DNA from: Algoriphagus oliviformis
Lineage (GTDB): Bacteria; Bacteroidota; Bacteroidia; Cytophagales; Cyclobacteriaceae
Direction of reading: 5' to 3'
NCBI RefSeq assembly: GCF_017254915.1
Contig: NZ_JAFKCT010000001.1
Span: 496,001-560,000, forward strand
Length of the DNA: 64,000 nucleotides
Of this stretch, positions 1-8,576 are shown one piece after another. The notes under the pieces were generated by a model. It ran no database searches, was not told where the DNA came from, and saw nothing but the letters and a program-made list of their open reading frames with translations. Positions within the stretch are counted from its first letter, which is position 1. Each line of letters opens with the position of its first letter. Made by a program: the position numbers and the translations under genes.

Positions 1-1
1 A

Positions 2-535
2 AACTATGGCGTCCAGCTCTGGAGCGTACATCCGGATGGCCACTACTCCAGCAATGTATTCAGCGTCGCCTCCACCTGGTTTTTGAAGAAAAGCTCCGCA
101 GACAGGCTCGGACCATGGAAGATGGAAAAAGACCTGTACGTCACTCCCTCCCAAGAGTGGCTTTTTCGTGCGTCCCAGCTGGGGCTGACCTTCCATTTTC
201 CATCCCGCGTCGGTGTGCTGATCATCCTCAGCGGAGAGCGCAAAAACTCGTACAAGACCAAGCACAGCTTTGAGCACGAGTATTTTTCCACCCACCTGCA
301 AGATGCCGAGCTGAAGGCCCAGCTGCTGGAAAAAGCCGCCATCTATGCCTACAAGCGAAACCAGTCGCTGCTGTTTTTCGAGCCCAAAACGCTCGTCAGG
401 AGAGTGATGGGGCTTCCGCTCGACTGGGTGCTGAAGCGCCTGGGCATCCACCCTTCGTCGCTGCGCTACCTGAGGGGCTGGGGAGGCAAGGGTGGACTGA
501 TCAAAAAGATCCGAAAAGACACCGGCTTGGGTTAG
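2..535 (+). CDS. Glycosyltransferase-like protein, C-terminal part (5' end outside window)
   Basis: The reading frame is open from base 2, so the gene starts upstream of the window; an internal ATG at 83 is not a credible start because the upstream codons read as normal protein. What remains is about 177 residues. The pattern 'LGPW' followed by 'PSQEWLFRA' resembles the acceptor-side region of family 2-like glycosyltransferases, where an aromatic/acidic residue is followed by an arginine in 'dWlfRa'. A long basic tail (KGGLIKKIRK) ends the protein, with no membrane segment. The nucleotide-sugar binding half is not visible, so donor and acceptor cannot be given. The family call is by resemblance only; a hypothetical protein is the alternative. 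Confidence 0.45.
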   Translation, partial: NYGVQLWSVHPDGHYSSNVFSVASTWFLKKSSADRLGPWKMEKDLYVTPSQEWLFRASQLGLTFHFPSRVGVLIILSGERKNSYKTKHSFEHEYFSTHLQDAELKAQLLEKAAIYAYKRNQSLLFFEPKTLVRRVMGLPLDWVLKRLGIHPSSLRYLRGWGGKGGLIKKIRKDTGLG

Positions 536-602
536 TTTTTCCAGCGCAGCCGAGACGTACCGCCCTATTTTTTTCGCACTTTCGCTGAAAATCCAGGCCA
601 CC

Positions 603-971
603 ATGAAAGCGCTCCTCACCGTTGGACTACTCGTCCTCTCCAACACCTTTATGACTTTGGCCTGGTACGGCCACCTGAAGTTTGCCGAGTGGAAATGGTT
701 TGGCAAACTGGGACTGGTCTCGGTCATCCTGATCAGCTGGGGAATTGCGCTCTTCGAGTACTGCTTTCAGGTTCCCGCCAACAAGATCGGTTTTGCCGGC
801 AATGGAGGCCCCTTCACGCTCGTGCAGCTCAAAGTCTTGCAGGAGGTCATCACGCTGATCGTGTTTATGGCTTTTACGCTGATCGCTTTCAAAAATGAGA
901 CCCTGCGCTGGAACCATGCCCTGGGGGCGGTATTCTTGGTACTCGCGGTCTATTTTATTTTCAAAAAATAG
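603..971 (+). CDS. DMT family protein (DUF486), small membrane protein
   Basis: 122 residues with four hydrophobic helices spread over the whole length, the size and layout of the DUF486 group of small drug/metabolite-transporter-like membrane proteins. The segment 'TLAWYGHLKF' after the first helix, 'SWGIALFEYCFQVPANKIG' in the middle and the closing 'YFIFKK' match this family as I know it. The protein should sit in the cytoplasmic membrane; no substrate is established for the family. It stands alone, 67 bp after the preceding gene and 115 bp before the next one. ATG at 603 is the first start of the frame and begins directly with the first membrane segment. Confidence 0.8.
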   Translation: MKALLTVGLLVLSNTFMTLAWYGHLKFAEWKWFGKLGLVSVILISWGIALFEYCFQVPANKIGFAGNGGPFTLVQLKVLQEVITLIVFMAFTLIAFKNETLRWNHALGAVFLVLAVYFIFKK

Positions 972-1086
972 GCTTCTCTAGAGATAGGCTAGGTATCAGC
1001 TGCATTTTTTGGGCAACCAACCTGAAAATACTGGTTTCCAGCTAGATTGATCGGTGAAAATGCCTAAATTCCGAAAACCGATTCCA

Positions 1087-2058
1087 ATGAGATCGTTTCC
1101 CTATCCTTTGGCAGCATTTTTTTGGGTTTTTGCCTGTACTCCAAAGTCCGAGTCCATCCCGGAAAAAAGCTGTCTGATCGCTTACAACACCTTTGAGCCG
1201 GATTCCCTTGCGGAGGACAATTGGGAAATCAGGATCATGGGCCAAGACTCCAGCAGCTCCTCCACCAACCTGACCAAGCATCCCGATGTCGCCTGGACCT
1301 ACCTCGCCCATAAGGACAAGATCTACTTCATCAGCGACCGGGACACTGCCTACCGCAATTTTTTCCTCTATGAAATGGACGGAGACGGCTCCGGCGTAAG
1401 AAAGCTCAGCGGGCTCCGGCTGGAGGACAGCTGGATGGACCTAGACCCCAATACCCAGGAGATGATCGTCTCGGCGCGCCCCGAGCCCAACGTCCGCCAT
1501 CAGCTCTTTCTCATTGATCTACAGGACGGCAGCTTCAAGCCTTTGCTGGCCGACACGGCCTATCGCTACCAGGATCCTGTATTCTCTCCGGATGGCTCGC
1601 AGATAGCCTTTGTCAAAAGTCCGACAGCCAAGACCGAAGGTATCTTTCCCGATGTTTTCTTGGTCAATCGGGATGGCAGCGGCGAAAAGCGCCTGACCTA
1701 TTTCCCGGCAGACGACCCCGCGGCGCTCAGCCACGGCTACAAGGCAGGTGCACTGAGATGGCATCCCACGGAAAACTTCATCTCTTACGCCAGCTCCCGT
1801 GGAGACCACACCTTCATATTCGCGGTGAATCCTGACGGCAGCGGAAACCGGCAGATCTCCCAGAGTGGAAAAGATGAAGTGTACCATGACTGGAGCCCCG
1901 ACGGACGGTGGTTGGCCTTTGACCAGTACCAGGACACGGTGAGCCATCAGTACCATATCGTACTGATGGACTGGAAGAGCAAAGAGACGAGGATATTGAC
2001 AGACACGCTGATCCGGACCCAGCTTGCACCGGTTTTCGTGGACAAAATCCAAGACTGA
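1087..2058 (+). CDS. TolB-like beta-propeller lipoprotein
   Basis: Repeats of the WD40-like PD40 type are visible: 'FSPDGSQIAFV', 'WHPTENFISYAS' and 'WSPDGRWLAFD', each preceded by a strand ending in a DGSG turn ('MDGDGSG', 'NRDGSG', 'NPDGSG'). This is the TolB C-terminal propeller layout. I place the start at the ATG at 1087 because it gives a short signal with a lipobox-like 'VFAC' near residue 17; the frame also offers GTG at 1054 and ATG at 1060, which would add 11 or 9 basic residues. The product is thus likely a periplasmic or outer-membrane-anchored propeller of about 323 residues. No Pal-binding TolB N-terminal domain is present, so it is not TolB itself. It sits alone and its partner is unknown. 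Confidence 0.7.
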   Translation: MRSFPYPLAAFFWVFACTPKSESIPEKSCLIAYNTFEPDSLAEDNWEIRIMGQDSSSSSTNLTKHPDVAWTYLAHKDKIYFISDRDTAYRNFFLYEMDGDGSGVRKLSGLRLEDSWMDLDPNTQEMIVSARPEPNVRHQLFLIDLQDGSFKPLLADTAYRYQDPVFSPDGSQIAFVKSPTAKTEGIFPDVFLVNRDGSGEKRLTYFPADDPAALSHGYKAGALRWHPTENFISYASSRGDHTFIFAVNPDGSGNRQISQSGKDEVYHDWSPDGRWLAFDQYQDTVSHQYHIVLMDWKSKETRILTDTLIRTQLAPVFVDKIQD

Positions 2059-2130
2059 TCATCGGTGGATTAGCGGTTTTCGATTTCATTTTTGACGAAT
2101 CAATTTTTAAACAACCTTAATACTTTTACC

Positions 2131-2814
2131 ATGAAAAAATTTGTAGCAGAGTTTGTCGGGACATTATGGCTGGTCCTGGGTGGATGCGGTAGCGCCGTTT
2201 TGGCGGCGGGTTTTCCAGAACTTGGGATCGGTTTTGTCGGGGTATCGCTGGCTTTTGGACTGACGGTAGTCACCATGGCCTATGGGATTGGCCACATATC
2301 GGGTTGCCATCTGAATCCCGCGGTGTCGGTGGGTTTGTGGATCGGAGGGAGATTTGAGACCAAAGAGCTACTTCCTTACATCGTCGCCCAGGTTTTGGGA
2401 GGAATCTGCGGAGCTGCTATCCTATATGTCATTGCGACGGGTAAGGCAGGCTTTGAACTTGGGGGATTTGCTTCCAACGGTTTTGCGGAGGCATCGCCAG
2501 GAGGCTACTCCATGACCGCGGCTTTCCTCACAGAGGTGGTCATGACCTTCATATTCTTGTTTGTGATCTTGGGCGCTACCCATCCCAAAGCCCCCGTGGG
2601 ATTCGGCGGCTTGGCCATAGGACTTTGTCTGGTTTTGATCCACTTGATCAGCATCCCAGTGACCAATACTTCGGTAAACCCTGCACGAAGCACCTCCCAG
2701 GCGATTTTTGCCGGGGGAATTTACCTGCAACAGCTCTGGCTTTTCTGGATTGCCCCGATAATTGGCGCAATTTTGGCTGGGGTGGTTTACAAAAATCTCT
2801 CCCCTGCGGACTAG
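2131..2814 (+). CDS. aqpZ: Aquaporin Z-like water channel
   Basis: 227 residues of the MIP family. Both pore-lining Asn-Pro-Ala boxes are present, 'HLNPAVSVG' in the first half and '[11 protein letters not shown]' in the second, and the opening '[23 protein letters not shown]' type helix is typical of bacterial AqpZ. Six membrane segments fit the length. The second box is followed by Arg, the selectivity-filter arginine of water channels, so water rather than glycerol is the likely substrate. The frame extends upstream to 2092, but the ATG at 2131 begins exactly at the family's usual N-terminus, so I chose it. An intrinsic terminator overlaps the stop codon, so the gene is probably monocistronic. 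Confidence 0.93.
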   Translation: MKKFVAEFVGTLWLVLGGCGSAVLAAGFPELGIGFVGVSLAFGLTVVTMAYGIGHISGCHLNPAVSVGLWIGGRFETKELLPYIVAQVLGGICGAAILYVIATGKAGFELGGFASNGFAEASPGGYSMTAAFLTEVVMTFIFLFVILGATHPKAPVGFGGLAIGLCLVLIHLISIPVTNTSVNPARSTSQAIFAGGIYLQQLWLFWIAPIIGAILAGVVYKNLSPAD

Positions 2815-2827
2815 GGGAGGCTTTTTT
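2799..2827 (+). terminator. Intrinsic terminator of aqpZ
   Basis: CTCCCCT (2799-2805) pairs with AGGGGAG (2813-2819) around a 7-nt loop, followed by a T run at 2822-2827. The stem overlaps the aqpZ stop codon. Confidence 0.8.
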
Positions 2828-2863
2828 GCAAACCAACACATCACAATACAAACTTATTTGTCC

Positions 2864-3310
2864 ATGAAACTTTTAAAAGTTCTCTCCCTTGTCCTTTTCT
2901 TGGGACTTTTCGCCTCTTTGGAATCCCAAGCCCAGGAACTCGGTATCCGATTTGGCAACGTCAACGGCAACAACGTCGCAGTGGACGGGGTGTTTGCCTT
3001 GGGCGATTTCAGCAGGGTACACGCCGATGTCAGCTTTGGCAATGACGGAGTCGGCATTGACGCACTCTGGAACCCTATCTATGACGACATTTCCACCTCG
3101 GATTTCAAGTGGTACGCCGGCTTTGGCCCTTCACTCTTCCTGTCGGACAACTTCAAGTTTGGAGTCGCCGGGGAGATCGGTGCAGAATACCCCTTTGCGG
3201 ACGTGCCCATCACGGTTGGTTTGGACTGGAGACCTTACTTTATCATTGTCGAAGACACCAGCTTTGATGCGGGAGGTTTTGGCCTCAACATTCGCTGGAG
3301 ATTTCCCTGA
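2864..3310 (+). CDS. Small secreted beta-rich protein of unknown function
   Basis: 148 residues. The first ~24 residues are a clear Sec signal peptide (MKLLK, then a leucine/phenylalanine core, ending in 'SQA' before 'QE'). The mature part alternates hydrophobic and polar residues with many Gly, Asn, Asp and aromatic residues ('GVDGVFALGDF', 'WYAGFGPSLFL', 'GLDWRPYFII', closing 'NIRWRFP'). A C-terminal aromatic strand ending in F-P suggests a small outer-membrane beta-barrel, perhaps eight strands. I do not recognise a named family and assign no function. The frame extends upstream to 2762 through the aqpZ terminator; the ATG at 2864 is chosen because it starts the signal peptide. A strong terminator follows. 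Confidence 0.75.
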   Translation: MKLLKVLSLVLFLGLFASLESQAQELGIRFGNVNGNNVAVDGVFALGDFSRVHADVSFGNDGVGIDALWNPIYDDISTSDFKWYAGFGPSLFLSDNFKFGVAGEIGAEYPFADVPITVGLDWRPYFIIVEDTSFDAGGFGLNIRWRFP

Positions 3311-3329
3311 TTACTTACCACTGATGACC

Positions 3330-3357
3330 GGAGCGGGGAGACCCGCTCCTTTTTTTT
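3330..3357 (+). terminator. Intrinsic terminator after small secreted protein
   Basis: GGAGCGGG (3330-3337) pairs with CCCGCTCC (3342-3349) around a GAGA loop, followed by eight T (3350-3357). The next gene's ATG is only three bases further on. Confidence 0.85.
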
Positions 3358-3360
3358 GCG

Positions 3361-3822
3361 ATGGAACTGATACTCGAAGGCGATTTTCTTTTGGAAAGGT
3401 TTCCCGGTAAGGGCGGGTGGACTTTTGTCCGCGTGCCGGTCACTTCCCTTTCCGGGGGAAAAGCTTTCGGCATGGTCAAGCTTGACGGTTCCATCGATGA
3501 GGTTGAGTTTGTCGGCAAACACCTCATGCCCATGAAGAAAGGCATACTTTTTCTCCCCGTCTCCAAGCCCATCCGCAGCCAAATCAAAAAAGAGGAGGGC
3601 GATGTGGTACGGCTGAGGCTCTTTCGCAAAGACATTCCCGACTCCATCCCGGCGGAGCTCATCGCTTGCCTGGAGGACGATCCCGGCACGCTGCCACTTT
3701 TCCAGCAGCTATCCGAGTCCGAGCAAAAGCACTGGATCGAGTTCATCTACAGCACCGACAGCGAGCAGACCAAAGCAGACCGCATCGTCAAGCTGCTCAC
3801 CGAGCTCAAGCCTATCTCCTAA
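3361..3822 (+). CDS. DUF1905 / YdeI (OmpD-associated) family protein
   Basis: 153 residues in two parts. Residues 1-90 are the DUF1905 beta-barrel fold, recognised by 'GKGGWTFVRVP' and 'VKLDGSIDEVEF'. Residues about 105-153 form the helical YdeI/OmpD-associated tail ('FQQLSESEQKHWIEFIYST', 'TKADRIVKLLTEL'). The family is usually called bacteriocin-protection or YdeI-like, but its biochemical role is unclear. The ATG at 3361 lies three bases after the T run of the preceding terminator, leaving no room for a ribosome site or separate promoter; no later start would keep the DUF1905 domain. The stop overlaps by a few bases the stop of the convergent TonB receptor gene. Confidence 0.8.
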   Translation: MELILEGDFLLERFPGKGGWTFVRVPVTSLSGGKAFGMVKLDGSIDEVEFVGKHLMPMKKGILFLPVSKPIRSQIKKEEGDVVRLRLFRKDIPDSIPAELIACLEDDPGTLPLFQQLSESEQKHWIEFIYSTDSEQTKADRIVKLLTELKPIS

Positions 3823-6221
3823 AATTCCACGATGATCCCCACCGTCGGCAGCACATTGCCTGCGGGATTTTCCAGCAGCTTCAGCAGGTAGCGGCTGGGG
3901 TCGCTGGGATCGATGAGGATGTTTCCCGCATCGTCCCGGATCGGCACCAGGACCGGCGGCTGCTCCGCCTGGAAGTTGTACAGGTTTTGGATGTCCACGT
4001 ACCAGTTCAGATTCCAGCGTTGGAAGTAGTACTTTTTGTCAATCCGGATATCCAGCTGGTGAAAGGGAGACAGACGAACCGCATTGATCTGGGAGTAGTC
4101 CAGAATGCCGGCGTTTCTGAGATCCCAATTGGAGATCAGGCTAGACTCCTCCAGGTCGTAGGGCGTGTATGGCGTCCCGCCAAGGAACCTCCAGCGAGCA
4201 CCGGCTTCCCAGTTTTTGCCGAAGCGCTTGCCTGCCGTCAGGCTCACGATGAAGCGGTTGTCCCAGGAGGAAGGGGCGTATCCCTCGGTGTTGGGATTGG
4301 TAAATTCACTTCTGACCAGCGTGAGTGAAGCGATGCCGTAAAAGTCGTTGAACAGGCGCTGCTGCGCCAAAAACTCCAGTCCATACGCCCGACCATCTGA
4401 ATTTGACAGCACCGGCTCGTTGCCTATGGTGCCAAAGTCTGCGCCGAGATTGGCCAGGGAAATCCCATTGCGAACCGAGGAAGGGTAGTTTTGGTACTTT
4501 TTGTAAAAGGCCTCGAGGGTAAATCTCCGGTTTTTGTCGGGCAGCATCCACTCCAGGCCCGCGATGAGCTGGGAGTTGCGGATGAAGCGCACGTCGTTGT
4601 CCTGGTTTTCCAGCTCTCCGGCAGTATTTCGATAGCCCAGTACGGTGTAGGGAGGCTTCTGGTAGTAGATCCCCGCATTGGCAGTGGCAAATAGATTGGG
4701 CTTGAGCTGGTAGGAAAACGTAATGCGGGGACTGAGCTGGTTCAGGGGATTGGAGGCCGTCTCGCCAAAGTCTGCCCCGTCCATGCGAATGCCCCCACTC
4801 ACCAAAAGCCGGTCGTCTAGCAGGTTTTTGCTGCCGGAGATAAAGGCTCCATATTGGTTGAAAAAGGCCGTGGACTCCACGTCGATCACCTCGCCGCTGG
4901 AGGCCAGCGTGGATCGGTCGTAGTTGCTGATGAAATAGCGGGAATATTGGTAATTGACGCCATACTTGACCGTAAAGCCGTTTCCAAAGATGCTGTTTTC
5001 GGCGCGGAATTTATTCTCCGACTCCTGGGAAGCGTAGTCAAACAGCAGGTTTTCCGCAGCGCTTTCGTCGTTGCCGGAGTACTTGTAGGACTGGTTGTTC
5101 AGCATGTTTCGGCTGAGGACAAACGTCCAAAAGCCGTTTTCCCGGAAGCGCTTCAGCTTGACACCCGTGGCGTAGTTCCATTGGTTTTGGACAGGAAGCA
5201 CATCCAGGAGATAAAGTCTGTTCTCCAGCTCCTCCTCCGATTCCCCATCAGGAATCTCCTCGTTGAGCACAAACTTGTCGATCGCGCCCACGCCGATGAA
5301 GGTCAGCTCGGTCTTGTCGTTGAGCTTGGTCGTAGTCTTGAGCTGGAAGTCGTTGAAAGTCGGCAAAAACGGCAACTGGAGCAGCTTGAAGAGCCCTTGG
5401 AGGTAGGATCTTCTTGCCGAAAGCAGGTAGGTGGTCTTTTCGCCCAGCGGCCCTTCGTTGGACAGGGTCAGCTCGGAGGCGCCGAGCGTGAGCTGGGTAG
5501 CCATGCGATCCCTTCGCCCATCCTTCAGCTGAAACTCAAAAAACGAACTCATCGCGTCCATGCGGTCCGCCGGAAATCCTCCAGTCACCACCTCCACATC
5601 CTTGATGAGGTTTACATTCAGGATACCCACCGGGCCCCCGGAGGAACCCTGCGTGGCAAAGTGGTTGATCACGGGCACCTCGATCTCGTCCACGTAGAAC
5701 TTGTTTTCGTTGGGTGCGCCGCCTCGGATGATGATGTCGTTTCGGAAGCTCGCCGTGGAAGCCACCCCTGGCAGGGACTGGATGACCTTGGAGATGTCCC
5801 GGTTGCCACCGGGATAGCGCTCGATCTCGTTGGTATTGAGCTTGCGTGCGGAGATCGGCGTCTCCTCCGAGCGGACAAACTCCGAACTCACCACGACCTC
5901 TCCCAGCTCCGATGCCTCCTCTTGCAGTGCAAAATCGAGCTGCACCGAGCGGGCCAGCGTGACCTGCACCTCATATTGGGTGACGGGTTTGAAGCCGACA
6001 AAGCTCGCGCGGACGTTGTACAGCCCCGGGGGGATGCCGGAGATTTCATAGTTGCCGTCCTCGTCAGAGATGCCGCCCAGCTCCGTGTCCAGGATCAGCA
6101 CGTTGGCAAAGGGGACAGGCTCGTTGTTTACGGGGTTGAAAATTCTTCCTTTCAAGATGCCTTGTGCAAAAAGCTGAACGGGGAAGATGAAAAGTAGCAG
6201 GAGGGTAATTCTAAAGTTCAC
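3819..6221 (-). CDS. TonB-dependent outer membrane receptor with carboxypeptidase-like regulatory domain
   Basis: 800 residues. A signal peptide ends at 'LFAQ' (about residue 20). Residues ~22-100 form a CarboxypepD_reg-like beta-sandwich ('GRIFNPVNNEPVPFANVLI', 'GNYEISGIPPGLY'). The plug follows with 'ETPISARKL', 'RDISKVIQSLPGV', 'IIIRGGAPNENKFYVDEIEVP' and 'VEVVTGGFPADRMDAMSSFFEF', then a 22-strand-type barrel closing on an aromatic residue ('VGIIVEF'). This layout is a Bacteroidota TonB-dependent receptor that is not a SusC, since it lacks the long SusC N-terminus and has no SusD gene next to it. The substrate cannot be read. It ends tail-to-tail with the DUF1905 gene, overlapping by four bases, and starts 88 bp after the crtW stop, so it could be read from the carotenoid operon. 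Confidence 0.9.
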   Translation of the reverse strand: MNFRITLLLLFIFPVQLFAQGILKGRIFNPVNNEPVPFANVLILDTELGGISDEDGNYEISGIPPGLYNVRASFVGFKPVTQYEVQVTLARSVQLDFALQEEASELGEVVVSSEFVRSEETPISARKLNTNEIERYPGGNRDISKVIQSLPGVASTASFRNDIIIRGGAPNENKFYVDEIEVPVINHFATQGSSGGPVGILNVNLIKDVEVVTGGFPADRMDAMSSFFEFQLKDGRRDRMATQLTLGASELTLSNEGPLGEKTTYLLSARRSYLQGLFKLLQLPFLPTFNDFQLKTTTKLNDKTELTFIGVGAIDKFVLNEEIPDGESEEELENRLYLLDVLPVQNQWNYATGVKLKRFRENGFWTFVLSRNMLNNQSYKYSGNDESAAENLLFDYASQESENKFRAENSIFGNGFTVKYGVNYQYSRYFISNYDRSTLASSGEVIDVESTAFFNQYGAFISGSKNLLDDRLLVSGGIRMDGADFGETASNPLNQLSPRITFSYQLKPNLFATANAGIYYQKPPYTVLGYRNTAGELENQDNDVRFIRNSQLIAGLEWMLPDKNRRFTLEAFYKKYQNYPSSVRNGISLANLGADFGTIGNEPVLSNSDGRAYGLEFLAQQRLFNDFYGIASLTLVRSEFTNPNTEGYAPSSWDNRFIVSLTAGKRFGKNWEAGARWRFLGGTPYTPYDLEESSLISNWDLRNAGILDYSQINAVRLSPFHQLDIRIDKKYYFQRWNLNWYVDIQNLYNFQAEQPPVLVPIRDDAGNILIDPSDPSRYLLKLLENPAGNVLPTVGIIVEF

Positions 6222-6309
6222 GGGGTTGGTGTTTTCCAGTAAAGCAATATTAGTCGAGGATTGTTTAGGAAGCTCGCCTTTTTTGATCCAAGACAGGGAA
6301 AAGTCGGTC

Positions 6310-7011
6310 CTATTTTTCCTTTAGCCGCCAAAGTCTCCACCAAGGCGTGCCCGGGGAGTCGTGGTGCTCGTAGTGGTATCCAAAAAAATAACAGCTGAAG
6401 AAGGCCCAAATGTGGTTTTTGCGCTGTGTGTGCGAATGATGTTTGTTTTCGATTTCTCCCTGATGCGGTAGGTAGGTGCCAAAGTAAAAGAGCTGAAAGG
6501 TGGACAGGACCGCCGGCAGCATCCAAAAAAGAATGAGGTTTTCCACCGGAAAAAACAGCTTCAGGATATTGAATGCCACCGCCATCAGCAAAATCTGCAA
6601 CCAGGTCACATACTGGCGGATGAAGCTCAGGTACCAAATCCAAAACTTTCCCGAAAGGTGATAGTCCGGATCCTCCTCCGTAGCGACGTGCCGATGATGG
6701 GCATGATGCCGGGGAAAAAGCCTCCAGTAGAAATTGAATGAGAAGAGGATTGCCGCCACCCAGCCGGTGAGATGGTTGAGTGTCTTATTGGCCGAAACGC
6801 CTCCGTGCATTGCGTCGTGTGCCGTGATAAAGAGGCCGGTGTACAAGTGCATCTGTACCAGCACCGCCAAATACACCAGTGGATTAGTCCAAGAAATCGG
6901 ATAGCTGAGCAGAAAAGCAAGTGACAAAACCCATAGCAAAATGATCGACCAGCCGATCAGGAGACCCTTGGGATCGGAGGCGGAGGTACTATGGGTAGAT
7001 GCACTTTGCAT
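6310..7011 (-). CDS. crtW: Beta-carotene ketolase CrtW
   Basis: 233 residues of the membrane fatty-acid-desaturase/hydroxylase fold. Histidine boxes of CrtW are visible: 'HDAMHG' at residues 65-70, 'RHHAHHRH' at 101-108 with 'DPDYH' after it, 'GTYLPH' and 'YHYEHHDSP' near the end. 'FITAHDAMHG' and 'FGTYLPH' are hallmarks that separate ketolases from CrtZ-type hydroxylases. The enzyme adds 4-keto groups to beta-ionone rings using di-iron and oxygen in the membrane. The frame extends to 7059 into ispH, but the ATG at 7011, five bases after the ispH stop, gives the usual N-terminus. Last gene of the sigma-crtI-crtB-crtYcd-ispH-crtW unit. Confidence 0.9.
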   Translation of the reverse strand: MQSASTHSTSASDPKGLLIGWSIILLWVLSLAFLLSYPISWTNPLVYLAVLVQMHLYTGLFITAHDAMHGGVSANKTLNHLTGWVAAILFSFNFYWRLFPRHHAHHRHVATEEDPDYHLSGKFWIWYLSFIRQYVTWLQILLMAVAFNILKLFFPVENLILFWMLPAVLSTFQLFYFGTYLPHQGEIENKHHSHTQRKNHIWAFFSCYFFGYHYEHHDSPGTPWWRLWRLKEK

Positions 7012-7016
7012 GGGGC

Positions 7017-7862
7017 TCAAAAGGTCAAAATCCGCTCGCGCACCTGCTCCATCAGCCACATGGGCGTGGAGGTGGCGCCGCAGATTCCCACGGACTCGTT
7101 TTGGCCAAACCAGTCCTGCTCGACCTGCTCAGGATTGGATACGAAAAACGTATGGGGATTGCTCTCGGTGCAGGCTTTGAAGAGCACCTTGCCATTGGAG
7201 GATTTGGATCCCGCTACGAACACGACCTTGTCAAACTTTCTGGCGAAGTCCCTCAGCTCCTTGTCCCGGTTGGACACTTGGCGGCAGATGGTATCGTTGG
7301 TGCTCACCGTGATGCCCGCCTCGCTGAGCGTCTGGTTGATTTCATAAAATTTGTCCGTGCTCTTCGTAGTCTGGCTGTACAGCGTCAAGTTTTTGGGCAA
7401 TTTGGAAAGCTCCAACTCCGAAATATCCTGAAACACCACCGCCTGGTTGTTGGTCTGGCCGAGCAGACCGACGACTTCCGCATGGCCGTGTTTGCCATAG
7501 ATGTAGATGGGTTCGCCTTTGTCAAAGGAGTTTTTGATGCGGTTTTGCAGCTTCAGCACTACAGGGCAGCTCGCATCGATCAGCGTGAGATTGTTGCGCA
7601 GTGCGAGCTCATAGGTAGCGGGCGGCTCGCCATGGGCACGGATCAGGACTTTTTCGTCCCGAAGCCCATACAGGTCTCCATGGTCGATGATCTTCAGTCC
7701 CTTTCGGCTGAGTCGGGCCACTTCTTCGTCGTTGTGCACGATGTCGCCCAGGCAATAGAGATAGCCCTGCTCGTCGAGGATCTCTTCGGCCATCTCGACT
7801 GCATAGACTACTCCAAAGCAGAATCCCGAATGCGTGTCTATTTGTACCTGGAGATCTTTCAT
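7017..7862 (-). CDS. ispH: 4-hydroxy-3-methylbut-2-enyl diphosphate reductase IspH (LytB)
   Basis: 281 residues, the normal IspH length. The three Fe-S cysteines are in their usual contexts: 'HSGFCFGV' (C15), 'DASCPVV' and 'TNDTICRQV'; the substrate-binding His is in 'DIVHNDEE' (H43), with a second in 'RAHGEPP' and a third in 'GKHGH'. The closing 'GICGATSTP' is typical. The enzyme makes IPP and DMAPP in the last step of the MEP pathway. It lies inside the carotenoid operon, three bases downstream of crtYcd and five upstream of crtW, coupling precursor supply to pigment synthesis. It may be the only copy, which would make the operon essential; this cannot be judged from the window. Confidence 0.96.
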   Translation of the reverse strand: MKDLQVQIDTHSGFCFGVVYAVEMAEEILDEQGYLYCLGDIVHNDEEVARLSRKGLKIIDHGDLYGLRDEKVLIRAHGEPPATYELALRNNLTLIDASCPVVLKLQNRIKNSFDKGEPIYIYGKHGHAEVVGLLGQTNNQAVVFQDISELELSKLPKNLTLYSQTTKSTDKFYEINQTLSEAGITVSTNDTICRQVSNRDKELRDFARKFDKVVFVAGSKSSNGKVLFKACTESNPHTFFVSNPEQVEQDWFGQNESVGICGATSTPMWLMEQVRERILTF

Positions 7863-7865
7863 ATC

Positions 7866-8576
7866 TTATAAACTCCCGAGTTTGGCAATTGTTTTTTGGC
7901 TTCGAATCTTTTCGAACAGGCTGATATTCAGCAGAAAGAGCGACATGGAGTAGATGGTATCCTCCACGGGGACAGTCCAAATCCGGATGCCCAGATTCTC
8001 CGCATCGTTGTAGATCACTACTGGCTCCTCGGTCAATCCCCCAGTGAGGATGCCATTGCAGAGGAGAAAAGGCATGAGATGGACCGCATAGGCAAACAGA
8101 AAGCGCCCAAGGTATCGGTCACCAAAGACCAGAAAGTGGATCAACAGGACGGCTGCGCCAAAAAGAAAATTGACCGAGGTGTAGAGCTTGTCCAGATGAA
8201 GGAATCCAAAACCCAAGAGGACAGGCACCATGACATAGACCAAGGGCTTGGCCAATGGTTGCAGGAAATCCTTTGGGAAAAAATAGATGAGCACCTCGTA
8301 GATGAAAACGCAGGCAAATGGAATCACGAAAAAGAACAGGACTTCCTCCAGCGGAAGGCCAAAGATGAAAATGCCCAAGACATATCGGGGGTTAAACTCC
8401 CACACGCCCACTTCGGTAAACCACCAGTCCCATACCAAAAACACCAGCGCCGACACCAGCAGAGCCGGAAACAACGCATACCACTGGGAAGAGTAACGGA
8501 TCCGATGCTCAAAAGACTGCGCCAGGGGATAGGAAATGGCAAACAGCAACAAACCTGCATACAGGTAGTTTTCCAT
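7866..8576 (-). CDS. crtY: Fused lycopene cyclase, CrtYcd type
   Basis: 236 residues, almost entirely hydrophobic helices. It is a fusion of the two halves found as separate CrtYc and CrtYd subunits in actinobacteria: each half carries a proline-acidic motif, 'GLPLEEVLFF' near residue 78 and 'VPVEDTIYS' near residue 208. The latter motifs are the supposed catalytic sites of this membrane cyclase family. Known fused examples from Algoriphagus cyclise one or both ends of lycopene-type chains. The ATG shares one base with the crtB stop (TGATG), so the two are translationally coupled. Whether it acts on one end (gamma-carotene derivatives) or both cannot be read from sequence alone. Confidence 0.88.
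   Translation of the reverse strand: MENYLYAGLLLFAISYPLAQSFEHRIRYSSQWYALFPALLVSALVFLVWDWWFTEVGVWEFNPRYVLGIFIFGLPLEEVLFFFVIPFACVFIYEVLIYFFPKDFLQPLAKPLVYVMVPVLLGFGFLHLDKLYTSVNFLFGAAVLLIHFLVFGDRYLGRFLFAYAVHLMPFLLCNGILTGGLTEEPVVIYNDAENLGIRIWTVPVEDTIYSMSLFLLNISLFEKIRSQKTIAKLGSL

Noticed and set aside
4854..6197. 447-residue open frame on the plus strand
   Set aside because: It is antisense to the TonB receptor, has the odd composition of a shadow frame (Val/Leu/Asp/His-rich) and no family motifs.
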